Below, piece by piece: positions 57,513-64,000 of a DNA stretch of 64,000 bases. The translations under genes and the position numbers were made by a program. This stretch comes from Pseudosporangium ferrugineum (GTDB lineage Bacteria > Actinomycetota > Actinomycetes > Mycobacteriales > Micromonosporaceae): positions 1 through 64,000 of the forward strand of contig NZ_PVZG01000005.1 in assembly GCF_003002065.1 (NCBI RefSeq), written 5' to 3'. The notes under the pieces are model-generated. The model did not search any database. It worked only from the letters and a program-made list of their open reading frames with translations, and was not told the DNA's origin. The number at the start of each line of letters is the position of its first letter. Position 1 is the first letter of the stretch.

Positions 57513-58588
57513 TGGCCGGAGGCGGCATCGTGGGCCTCACCAGCGCGATCGCCCTGCGCCGGCAGGGCATCGACGCCGTGGTCTGCGAGCAGGCCCCGGA
57601 GATCCGGGCGGTGGGCGCGGGGCTGGGCCTCTGGGCGAACGCCCTGGCGGTCTTCGACGAGCTCGGGATCGGCGCGGAGCTGCGGGCCATCGGCCGGCCG
57701 GCCGAGATGCGCTTCCGCGGCCCGGCCGGGGGCCTCCTCGAGACGCCCGGCTTCGGCGAGGAGGACCACCGCTACCTGCTCGTGCACCGCGCCCGGCTGA
57801 ACGAGCTGCTGGCCGAGGAGGTGGGCAAGGAGAACATCCGCCTCAACGCGCGGGTCGCCGGCTTCGACGAGAGCGACTCCGCGGTGGTCGCCCGGCTGGA
57901 GGACGGCTCCAGCCTGGAGGCGGACGTCCTCGTCGGCGCGGACGGCGCCTACTCCCGGGTGCGTTCCGGGCTGCTGCCCGGCATCGACGCGGTCGCGCAC
58001 GAGGGCCACTACGCCTGGCGTTCGGTGGTGGAGCCGCCCGAGGGCGTCACCATCCGCGAGGGCGTCGTCGTGGTGGGCGAGCGGCGCGCCCGGGGCGGGT
58101 ACGTGCCCACCGCCGACGGCACCGTGTACTGGCTGGTCAACCAGTTCGACTCGGGCGAGCTGGAGGGCACCCGCAAGGAGCAGGCGGCGCTGCGGGCGGC
58201 CCTGCTGGACACGACCGGCTGGAACCCCGCGCTGCTCGACCTGATCGCCTCGACGCCCGAGGACGAGGTGCTGTGCAACCAGATCATGCTGGTGCCGCCG
58301 TTGCCGCGGTGGGCGTCCGGGCGGGTGGTCCTCGCCGGCGACTCGGCGCACGCGCTCTCGCCGCACATCACCGCGGGCGCCTCGCTCGGCGTCGAGGACG
58401 CGCTGCTGCTGGCCCGGCTGCTCGCGTCGGCCGGGGACCCCGCCGCCGCGCTCGCCGCGTACCAGGACGACCGGATCCCGCACTACGCCAGGGTCACCGA
58501 GCTGTCGAAGAGGGTCGAGGACTCCGCCACGCCGGAGGAGTTCGCCCTCAACTACGTCACCTTCACGCGCTGGATGCTCCACCGGTGA
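57500..58588 (+). CDS. FAD-dependent monooxygenase (PHBH/UbiH fold)
   Basis: The 362-residue class A flavoprotein has GxGxxG as VVAGGGIVGLTSAIALR, the DG motif VLVGADGAYSRVR and the GD motif VVLAGDSAHALSPHI. The C-terminal helix GVEDALLLARLL is typical. It would hydroxylate an aromatic or polyketide-like ring with NAD(P)H and O2. The substrate is unknown. GTG 57500 has AGGAGG 8 bases upstream. The downstream hydrolase fragment begins within its stop codon. Confidence 0.9.
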   Translation: MRAVVAGGGIVGLTSAIALRRQGIDAVVCEQAPEIRAVGAGLGLWANALAVFDELGIGAELRAIGRPAEMRFRGPAGGLLETPGFGEEDHRYLLVHRARLNELLAEEVGKENIRLNARVAGFDESDSAVVARLEDGSSLEADVLVGADGAYSRVRSGLLPGIDAVAHEGHYAWRSVVEPPEGVTIREGVVVVGERRARGGYVPTADGTVYWLVNQFDSGELEGTRKEQAALRAALLDTTGWNPALLDLIASTPEDEVLCNQIMLVPPLPRWASGRVVLAGDSAHALSPHITAGASLGVEDALLLARLLASAGDPAAALAAYQDDRIPHYARVTELSKRVEDSATPEEFALNYVTFTRWMLHR

Positions 58589-58689
58589 ACGGCCTGACCA
58601 TCGACGCCGTCGCCGTGCCGATGCGGGACGGCCGCGGTCAACCGCATCCTGCACACGGTCCGGCGCGCGGTCTGAAGGGCCCCGGCTGA
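58585..58689 (+). pseudogene. Possible CocE/NonD-type hydrolase remnant
   Basis: GTG 58585 overlaps the monooxygenase stop (GTGA). It reads VNGLTIDAVAVPMRDGRG and then diverges to a TGA after 34 codons. AVPMRDG is the conserved N-terminus of CocE/NonD X-Pro dipeptidyl-peptidase-like hydrolases (VPMRDGVRLATD). A deletion or frameshift right after the motif is the likely explanation. It may equally be a chance ORF. Confidence 0.35.
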
Positions 58690-58898
58690 CGGCCGGACCG
58701 TGCCCTCAGGTGCGCCACAGCGGGAGCGCACGCCCACGGGAGTCTTCGCAGGTGCTGCGCGGCACCTGAATGTCGTCCGGATGGCATGAAGCCCGGCGGA
58801 ACCGGGCACTCGGACAGGGTCCGGCCGGGTGCGCCGCGACGAGGCGCGATCCGGGAGGCTCCGATGACAGGCACGCACACCGTACGGGCGGGTGCCCG
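58690..58898. other. Intergenic region before the AI-2E transporter
   Basis: The region contains a GTGCGC/GCGCAC hairpin near 58710-58731 that could terminate the monooxygenase transcript. Nothing else is recognised. Confidence 0.35.
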
Positions 58899-60314
58899 AT
58901 GACGTGGGCGCGGACGGTACGGGAACGCACCCGTGCCCGGCTCGCCGAGGCCGCCGCCCGCAACGCGCCGCCGCCGTTCACCGCCGGACCGGAATTCCAG
59001 GAGGCGCCGGCGCCCGTCGTGGTCGTGCACCGCCAGCCGGACGCCGACGACGTCCTGCCCCGCGGGGTGCGGACGGCCGGTGCGTGGGCGTGGCGGTTCA
59101 TCCTCTTCGTCGCCGCGGCGTACCTGTTCCTGCGGGTCGTGTCGCTGCTGCGCGTGGTGATCATCCCGGTCGTGGTCGCGGTGCTGCTCGCCGCCCTGCT
59201 CCAGCCGGCCGCCGCGGCGCTGGTCCGGCGTGGCATGAAACGCTCCCCCGCCGCCGCGCTGGTGCTGATCACCGGGCTGGTGGTCGTCTTCGGCGGGCTC
59301 GGCTACATCATCCAGACCTTCATCTCCCAGATCGACACGCTGTCGACGCGGGTCAGCGCGGGCATCGACGAGGTGCAGACCTGGCTCGCCAACGGCCCGC
59401 TGCACATCTCGGACGCCCAGCTCGGCCAGTACGTGGAGCGCCTGCAGGACACGATCAGCAACAACCAGGGCGCGCTCACCTCCGGCGCCCTCAGCACGGC
59501 CACCACCCTCGGCGAGGTCGTCACCGGCTTCTTCCTGGTGCTGTTCACGCTCTTCTTCCTGCTCCGCGACGGCGGCCAGATCTGGTCCTTCCTGTGCCGG
59601 CTGCTCCCCCGCGAGGCCCGGGTGCCGACGGCCCGCGCCGGCCACTACTCCTGGCACACCCTCGTCTCGTACGTGCACGCCACCGTGCTCGTCGCGTTCG
59701 TCGACGCGGTCGGCATCGGCGTCGGCCTGCTGATCCTGCGCGTGCCGCTCGCGCTGCCGCTGGCCGCGCTGGTCTTCCTCGGCGCGTTCATCCCGGTCGT
59801 CGGCGCCACCGTCACCGGCGCGGTCGCCGTCCTGGTCGCCCTGGTCACCAAGGACCCGGTGACGGCGCTCATCGTGCTGGCCATCGTCATCGCCGTACAG
59901 CAGCTCGAGGGCCACATCCTCCAGCCGCTCATCATGGGCCGGGCGGTGGCGCTGCACCCGCTGGCGGTCATCCTGGCGATCGCCGCCGGCATCGTGGTCG
60001 CGGGCATCATCGGCGGGCTGATCGCGGTGCCGCTGCTGGCCGTGCTCAACACCGCGATCCGTTACCTGGTGCGGCATCCGCAGGGCGAACCCACCCCGGA
60101 CCGGGAACCACCGGGCACCGAACCCACCGACGACGACGAGGACGAGGCGGAGGACCGGCGTACGGAGGCGGAGCGCCGCGCGGACCCGTCGGAGCCGCCG
60201 CCGGCGGACACGTCGCTCGGCGGGCCCGCGACCCCGGCCGATCAGCCGCCGTCCCCCGCCGCGCCGGCCGATCAACCGGGGGCGACCGGGGAGGCGCCGG
60301 TGCGGACCGGCTGA
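58899..60314 (+). CDS. AI-2E family (PerM-like) transporter
   Basis: The 471-residue protein has about eight helices between residues 60 and 400. Its AI-2E/PerM features include a long periplasmic helical loop (IDEVQTWLANGPLH region) and C-terminal AVQQLEGHILQPLIMGRAVA followed by LIAVPLLAVLNTAIRYL. A charged, disordered C-terminal tail of about 70 residues follows. Family members export signals or act in Na+/H+ exchange; the substrate is not predictable. ATG 58899 is chosen because the preceding frame has no match. Confidence 0.9.
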   Translation: MTWARTVRERTRARLAEAAARNAPPPFTAGPEFQEAPAPVVVVHRQPDADDVLPRGVRTAGAWAWRFILFVAAAYLFLRVVSLLRVVIIPVVVAVLLAALLQPAAAALVRRGMKRSPAAALVLITGLVVVFGGLGYIIQTFISQIDTLSTRVSAGIDEVQTWLANGPLHISDAQLGQYVERLQDTISNNQGALTSGALSTATTLGEVVTGFFLVLFTLFFLLRDGGQIWSFLCRLLPREARVPTARAGHYSWHTLVSYVHATVLVAFVDAVGIGVGLLILRVPLALPLAALVFLGAFIPVVGATVTGAVAVLVALVTKDPVTALIVLAIVIAVQQLEGHILQPLIMGRAVALHPLAVILAIAAGIVVAGIIGGLIAVPLLAVLNTAIRYLVRHPQGEPTPDREPPGTEPTDDDEDEAEDRRTEAERRADPSEPPPADTSLGGPATPADQPPSPAAPADQPGATGEAPVRTG

Positions 60315-60437
60315 ACCGCGCGGACCGTCGTGACCTTGCCGTGACCGGATGAATTCTTCCTTCGGACGGTCGACCGCGGCATCGGCATCGCTCTACTCTG
60401 ACTGCCCGGAGAACAGCGGGTAACGGAAGGCAGCACG

Positions 60438-60884
60438 ATGACCGAAGCCACGGTCGGCGTCGAAACCGGTCCCGACGGCAGTCTCATCATCCAGCCGCAC
60501 GGCATCCTGGGCGCCGACGACGCGGTCGAGCTGCGCCGCGCCCTGGTCGACGCGGTGCGCCACGTGCGGCCGCTGCGGCTGATCCTCGACCTGCACGACG
60601 TCCAGGGCCTGGACCCGATCAACGTGGGCACCCTGGCCGCCGCCTGCCACCTCGGCGACGACCACAAGGTCGCGGTCTTCCTCGACAACTCCTCGGCCGC
60701 GGTCGCCGGCCAGCTCACCGCGGCGGGCGTGCCCCACCACCGGCTCCGCGGCGTCTCCTCACCCCACCCGGCCTCTTCCGGCCTTTCCCACCCGGCCGCT
60801 TCCGCGTCAGCGTCCGGGGCTTCTCCCTCGGCGGGCGCGGCGGCCGGCGTGGTGGCGCGTCCCTGCGACGAGCCCGGGTTCTGA
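60438..60884 (+). CDS. STAS-domain protein without the phosphorylatable serine
   Basis: In this 148-residue protein residues 1-100 are a STAS fold. Where antagonists read DSSGL, this protein reads GLDPINVGTLA, so the regulatory Ser is absent and partner switching by phosphorylation is unlikely. A Ser/Ala/Pro-rich tail of about 45 residues ends in PCDEPGF. GGAAGG sits 7 bases upstream of the ATG. It may act as a scaffold or a constitutive antagonist. Confidence 0.75.
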   Translation: MTEATVGVETGPDGSLIIQPHGILGADDAVELRRALVDAVRHVRPLRLILDLHDVQGLDPINVGTLAAACHLGDDHKVAVFLDNSSAAVAGQLTAAGVPHHRLRGVSSPHPASSGLSHPAASASASGASPSAGAAAGVVARPCDEPGF

Positions 60885-60966
60885 CCGGCAGGCCATAGTC
60901 CCGGGGTAGTGCCTGCACCACCGGCAAGGGGCAGCGCACTGGATCGATCCTCCACGCCGTTCTCCC

Positions 60967-60979
60967 TAGCGTGGAGGCC
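60967..60979 (+). promoter_or_regulatory. TAGCGT-N7-ATG leaderless promoter
   Basis: TAGCGT (60967-60972) is followed by 7 bases and ATG 60980, identical in form to the promoters at 57428 and 63980. Confidence 0.5.
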
Positions 60980-62206
60980 ATGAGGATCTCGAAGACATTC
61001 CTGACCGTGACCGTCGCCGTGGCAGCCGCCGCTTCCTCGGTGCCCGTCGCCCAGGCGGCGTCGCGCACCTCGGCCGAGGCTTCCGCCCATCCCGCCGGGC
61101 TGCGTGCCGTCCTCCAGCAGGACGCCGACGCCCTGCTGAAGTACGGCGCGCCCGGCGTCCTCGTCGAGCTGGACACCGCGCACGGCGACACGAAGGTTCG
61201 CAGCGGCTTCGGCAACGTCGAGAAGGGGACGCCGGTGCCGTGGAACGCGAAGTTCCGCATCGGCAGCTACACGAAGACGTTCGTGTCCGCGACCCTGCTC
61301 CAGCTGGTCGGCGAGGGCCGGCTCAAGCTCGACGACTCCGTCGAGAAGGTGCTGCCGGGCGTGGTGCACGGCAACGGCAACGACGGACGCAAGATCACCG
61401 TACGCCAGCTGTTGCAGCACACCAGCGGGCTCACCGACTACCTGACCGGCATGCCCCAGCTGTTCAGCGAGGAGGGCTTCCAGAAGGCCCGGTTCGACAC
61501 GGTGACGTCGAAGCAGGCCGTCGAGCTGGCGATGACGTTCAAGCCGCAGTTCGCGCCCGGCGCCGAGTGGGACTACTCCAACACCAACTACGTGCTGGCC
61601 GGCATGATCATCGAGCGCGTCACCGGCCACCGCTGGCAGGACGAGGTGCAGCGCCGCATCATCGCGCCGCTCGGCCTGCGCGACACGTCCGCTCCGGGCA
61701 CCTCGCCGGAGATCCCCCGGCCGCACGCCGTCGGCTACGAGCGCTTCCCCGGCCCGGACGCCACCGAGGACGACCCGAAGTACGGCGAGCCGATCGACGC
61801 GACCCGGCAGAACCCGTCGTGGGGCGGCGCCGCCGGCGAGATCATCAGCACCACGGACGACGGCAACCGCTTCCTCCAGGCGCTGCTCAGCGGCAAGGTG
61901 CTCCGCCCGGCCGAGCTGGCCGAGATGACGCGCACGGTGCCGACCAACGACGGCTTCCGCAGCAACTGGCCCGGCGCCCGCTACGGCCTCGGCCTCATGT
62001 GGGTGCCCAACTCCTGCGGCGGCTCGTGGGCCCACGGCGGCGACATCATGGGCTTCCAGACCCGCAACGGCGTCACCCCGGACGGCACCCGCAGCATCAT
62101 CGTCTCGATCAACACCGACTCGTTCAAGCGCGCCCCGGGCGTCCCCGCCCCCCAGGGCGACATCACCCGCACGATCATCGACCACGCCCTCTGCACCGTC
62201 CGCTGA
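60980..62206 (+). CDS. Secreted serine hydrolase (D-alanyl-D-alanine carboxypeptidase/beta-lactamase class C fold)
   Basis: The 408-residue protein has a Sec signal peptide (1-27, cut after VAQA-A). The triad motifs are SxxK as GSYTKTF (near 94), YxN as YSNTNYVLAG (near 200) and HxG as WAHGGDIMGFQT. It resembles Streptomyces R61-type DD-peptidases, which cross-link or trim peptidoglycan, or related esterases. ATG 60980 is preferred over GTG 60971 because of the leaderless promoter and the clean signal sequence. A minisatellite follows the stop. Confidence 0.92.
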   Translation: MRISKTFLTVTVAVAAAASSVPVAQAASRTSAEASAHPAGLRAVLQQDADALLKYGAPGVLVELDTAHGDTKVRSGFGNVEKGTPVPWNAKFRIGSYTKTFVSATLLQLVGEGRLKLDDSVEKVLPGVVHGNGNDGRKITVRQLLQHTSGLTDYLTGMPQLFSEEGFQKARFDTVTSKQAVELAMTFKPQFAPGAEWDYSNTNYVLAGMIIERVTGHRWQDEVQRRIIAPLGLRDTSAPGTSPEIPRPHAVGYERFPGPDATEDDPKYGEPIDATRQNPSWGGAAGEIISTTDDGNRFLQALLSGKVLRPAELAEMTRTVPTNDGFRSNWPGARYGLGLMWVPNSCGGSWAHGGDIMGFQTRNGVTPDGTRSIIVSINTDSFKRAPGVPAPQGDITRTIIDHALCTVR

Positions 62207-62273
62207 CCCCACCCGGGCGGGCCGGAGCGGAACCCCGCCCGGTCCGCCCCCACCTCGGCCCGACCCAGCCCAG

Positions 62274-62385
62274 CCCTGCACCGCACGCCCTGCACCGCAC
62301 GCCCTGCACCGCACGCCCTGCACCGCACGGCCTGGACCGCAGGCCCTGGACCGCAGGCCGTGCACCACACGGCCTGCACCGCACG
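62274..62385. repeat. 14-bp minisatellite, eight tandem copies
   Basis: CCCTGCACCGCACG is repeated eight times head to tail, at 62274, 62288, 62302, 62316, 62330, 62344, 62358 and 62372. The first four copies are perfect and the last four carry a few substitutions (for example GCCTGGACCGCAGG). The period is not a multiple of three, so it is not coding. It lies in the 475-base gap between the hydrolase and histidine-kinase genes. Confidence 0.9.
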
Positions 62386-62681
62386 CCAGCCCGCGCGCAC
62401 GCCGGCCACCACCCTTGGGCCGCCCACGAGCGACCGGCCGAGTGGTCGACGCGACCGGCCGCGCGAGCGGATGAGCATTCGCGGACCGGACCGCCGGCCG
62501 CGACACGGCGAGCCGGCCGGCTTGGGCACGGGCTCGCCGGCGGACAATTCGGGTCGGACTCGGCGGTGAGCAGGAGGTCGGTCCGGCCGGGTGGTGTCCG
62601 CCGGCACCCGGCACCCGGCATCCGGCGGCCGGCCCTGCACCGGGTGTGGCGGTGACGGCGGGCGGTGACGGCGGGCGGTGG
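62386..62681. other. Remaining intergenic space before the histidine kinase terminus
   Basis: Only a short 13-bp direct duplication (GGTGACGGCGGGC, near 62651-62676) and GC-rich sequence are visible. No gene, tRNA or clear terminator. Confidence 0.4.
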
Positions 62682-63875
62682 TCAGCGGGCCGGGCCGGCC
62701 GCTGCGGTGGGCCGGGTGCGCTCGTGCGGGCTGGCCGCGGGGAACGTCACGATCATGCGGGCGCCGGGGTGGGCCGGTTCGTAGGAGGCCTCGCCGCCGT
62801 GGGCGTGGGCGAGTTCGCGGACGATCCAGAGGCCGAGGCCGACGCCTCGGGGGTCGCCGACGCCGAAGCGGGTGAAGAGGCGGGGGCGGAGGTTTTCCGG
62901 GACGCCGGGGCCGTGGTCGCGGACTTCGAGGCGGTCGGTGCCGTTCGTCGTCGTGATGCGGACCGTCACCGGGGGGTCGCCGTAGCGGAGGGCGTTGCCG
63001 ACCAGGTTGATCAGGATCTGTTCGAAGCGTTCCGGGTCGACCCACAGCCGGAGGTCCCCGTCGACCTGGACGCGTACGTCGGCCGAGCTCACGTACGACA
63101 GCGCCGCCGTCACGGCGTCGCGGGCCGGGGTGAGGGCGCGGTCCAGGTGGAGCTGGCCGGTGGTGTCGATCCTGTTCAGGTCCAGCAGGCCGGTGGCGAG
63201 GCGGTCGATGCGGGAGGTCTGGCGCAGCGCCGCCGCCAGCATGCGGGCCGTGTGGCCGGTGGCGCCGTCCTGGAGTTCCTCGAGGGTCATCTGGACCGTG
63301 GTGAGGGGGGAGCGTACGTCGTGGGCGAGCGTGCCGATCATCGCCGCGCGCCAGCGTTCGATGCGGGAGAGGCGTTCGCGGTCGTCGCGGAGGTGGCGGG
63401 CCTGGGCCTCGACCAGCAGGGCCACGGCGAGGGCGACCGGCAGCAGGATCAGGGCGCTGCCCAGCACCGCCGGCGGCTGGTCCGTGACGATCAGCGGGAC
63501 CACGTACGCCACCGCCGCGGCCGGCAGCAGGGCGAGCAGGATGCCGCGGGAGAAGTGCAGCGCCGCCCAGGTGTACAGCAGGACGAGGAACGGGCCGGTG
63601 CCGGTCGCGACGCCGCCGAACGCCCAGGTGGAGAAGCCGAGGACGGCGAAGCCGGGCAGCGCCAGCAGTGCCGGCCGCCGCGGGTGCCACCGCTGCCACG
63701 GAAGGGCGGCGCCGACCAGGGCGAGGCTGAGGTCGGCGGCGGCGATCAGCAGGAGGTCGCGGGCGCGGGTGGGATCGTTGGTGATGCCGACCAGGGCGAG
63801 CAGGCCGGCCAGGGCGAACAGCACAGCCGCCTGCCGGGCCGCGATCCGCGGCCCGGCTCCGAGCAGGCGCTGCAC
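62682..63875 (-). CDS. Sensor histidine kinase
   Basis: The 397-residue protein has about five membrane helices in residues 15-155. It then has the H-box GTLAHDVRSPLTTVQ (His near 182), N-box ILINLVGNALRYG, G1 DHGPGVPENL and G2 GVGLGLWIVREL. It is a complete HisKA/HATPase kinase; the sensed signal is unknown. No response regulator is adjacent. The single-domain regulator at 2649 is far away. The start is GTG 63875, and the upstream ATAGGCTAT near-palindrome could be a promoter operator. Confidence 0.9.
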   Translation of the reverse strand: MQRLLGAGPRIAARQAAVLFALAGLLALVGITNDPTRARDLLLIAAADLSLALVGAALPWQRWHPRRPALLALPGFAVLGFSTWAFGGVATGTGPFLVLLYTWAALHFSRGILLALLPAAAVAYVVPLIVTDQPPAVLGSALILLPVALAVALLVEAQARHLRDDRERLSRIERWRAAMIGTLAHDVRSPLTTVQMTLEELQDGATGHTARMLAAALRQTSRIDRLATGLLDLNRIDTTGQLHLDRALTPARDAVTAALSYVSSADVRVQVDGDLRLWVDPERFEQILINLVGNALRYGDPPVTVRITTTNGTDRLEVRDHGPGVPENLRPRLFTRFGVGDPRGVGLGLWIVRELAHAHGGEASYEPAHPGARMIVTFPAASPHERTRPTAAAGPAR

Positions 63876-63979
63876 CCGAGGACGATCGATAGAGATAGGC
63901 TATATCGGGCGAAAGGCCCGGAAGGCCGTACCGACGGTCAGGGTCTCCGGAAGCGGGGGAGAAAAGCCGCGGCGCGGCG
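63876..63979. promoter_or_regulatory. Divergent promoter region at the right edge
   Basis: ATAGGCTAT (about 63895-63903) is a 9-bp near-palindrome 20-30 bases upstream of the kinase start. TATATC next to it may belong to a -10. Confidence 0.3.
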
Positions 63980-64000
63980 TAGCGTCACCAGCATGAGCCG
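63980..64000 (+). CDS. Start of a truncated gene with leaderless promoter
   Basis: TAGCGT (63980-63985), 7 bases and ATG 63993 repeat the leaderless arrangement found at 57428 and 60967. The window ends after M-S and part of a third codon. The product is unknown. Confidence 0.4.

Noticed and set aside
62274..62385. 14-bp array considered as regulator-binding iterons or an origin
   Set aside because: No replication gene is nearby, and the drift pattern looks like slippage. No further evidence of an origin.

Overview
The window is high-GC DNA with dense, often overlapping genes, many GTG starts and leaderless-looking promoters. It also carries an AfsR/SARP regulator, a class F sortase, InhA/FabG fatty-acid genes, an actinobacterial coproporphyrin-type ferrochelatase and a MurD2/MurL pair. 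Together these point to a filamentous actinomycete, most likely of the family Micromonosporaceae (Actinoplanes-like). That is an inference from gene content, not a search result. The window is chromosomal. The only mobile DNA seen is the tail of an IS630-type transposase at the left edge. I see no rRNA, tRNA, prophage or CRISPR.

Layout. 1-240: IS630 tail and a 12-bp inverted repeat. 240-3035: family-A DNA polymerase, nitroreductase, single-domain response regulator. 3080-11933 (minus): a tightly coupled seven-gene operon. In transcription order it encodes a GT2-flippase fusion, a class III aminotransferase, an NAD-dependent sugar epimerase, a UbiA/DPPR-synthase-like prenyltransferase, a GT2 glycosyltransferase, a membrane-anchored EEP phosphatase and an MBL-fold/Rieske protein. 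A second EEP gene (12100-13215) diverges from it, followed by a SARP regulator. I read this block as an undescribed pathway that builds, modifies and exports a polyprenyl-linked sugar. 16317-21558: an ornithine-cyclodeaminase-like orphan and an RpiR-controlled GlcNAc/chitobiose ABC importer (ngcEFG-like, no ATPase gene). 21890-24623: divergent murD2 and murL, the alternative route to D-glutamate in peptidoglycan. 24624-33225: a flavohaemoglobin-like protein without its proximal histidine, a decayed DHFR-like gene, an rRNA methyltransferase, an acetyltransferase, a Gly/Ala/Asn-rich membrane protein, an NfeD-SPFH pair and a beta-lactamase-fold hydrolase. The spaces between these genes are filled with tandem repeats.

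33197-42471: DUF3097, Nudix, MarR and alpha/beta-hydrolase genes, then a SigK/RskA sigma-anti-sigma pair diverging from a DUF4397 surface protein and class F sortase. The space between them holds two mirror-image candidate SigK promoters. A partner-switching set follows (STAS, HATPase, PAS-PP2C, GAF). 42580-47573 (minus): a run from TetR through ferrochelatase, HAD phosphatase, XRE regulator and methyltransferase to an AMACR-like CoA transferase. 47704-53186: a small membrane protein, then a roughly 1,660-residue kinase-ATPase-GAF-GGDEF sensor whose reading frame is broken twice by compensating single-base shifts. 53321-54814: fabG-inhA, with a hairpin-enclosed leader ORF on the opposite strand. 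55411-64000: secreted trypsin-like protease, nitronate monooxygenase, flavin monooxygenase with a leaderless mini-ORF, AI-2E family transporter, STAS protein, secreted serine hydrolase, a 14-bp x 8 minisatellite, a histidine kinase and the first codons of another gene.

Starts were chosen from Shine-Dalgarno spacing, ATGA/GTGA overlaps or a TANNNT-N7-ATG leaderless arrangement. Functions are inferred from motifs read by eye. No database search was possible.
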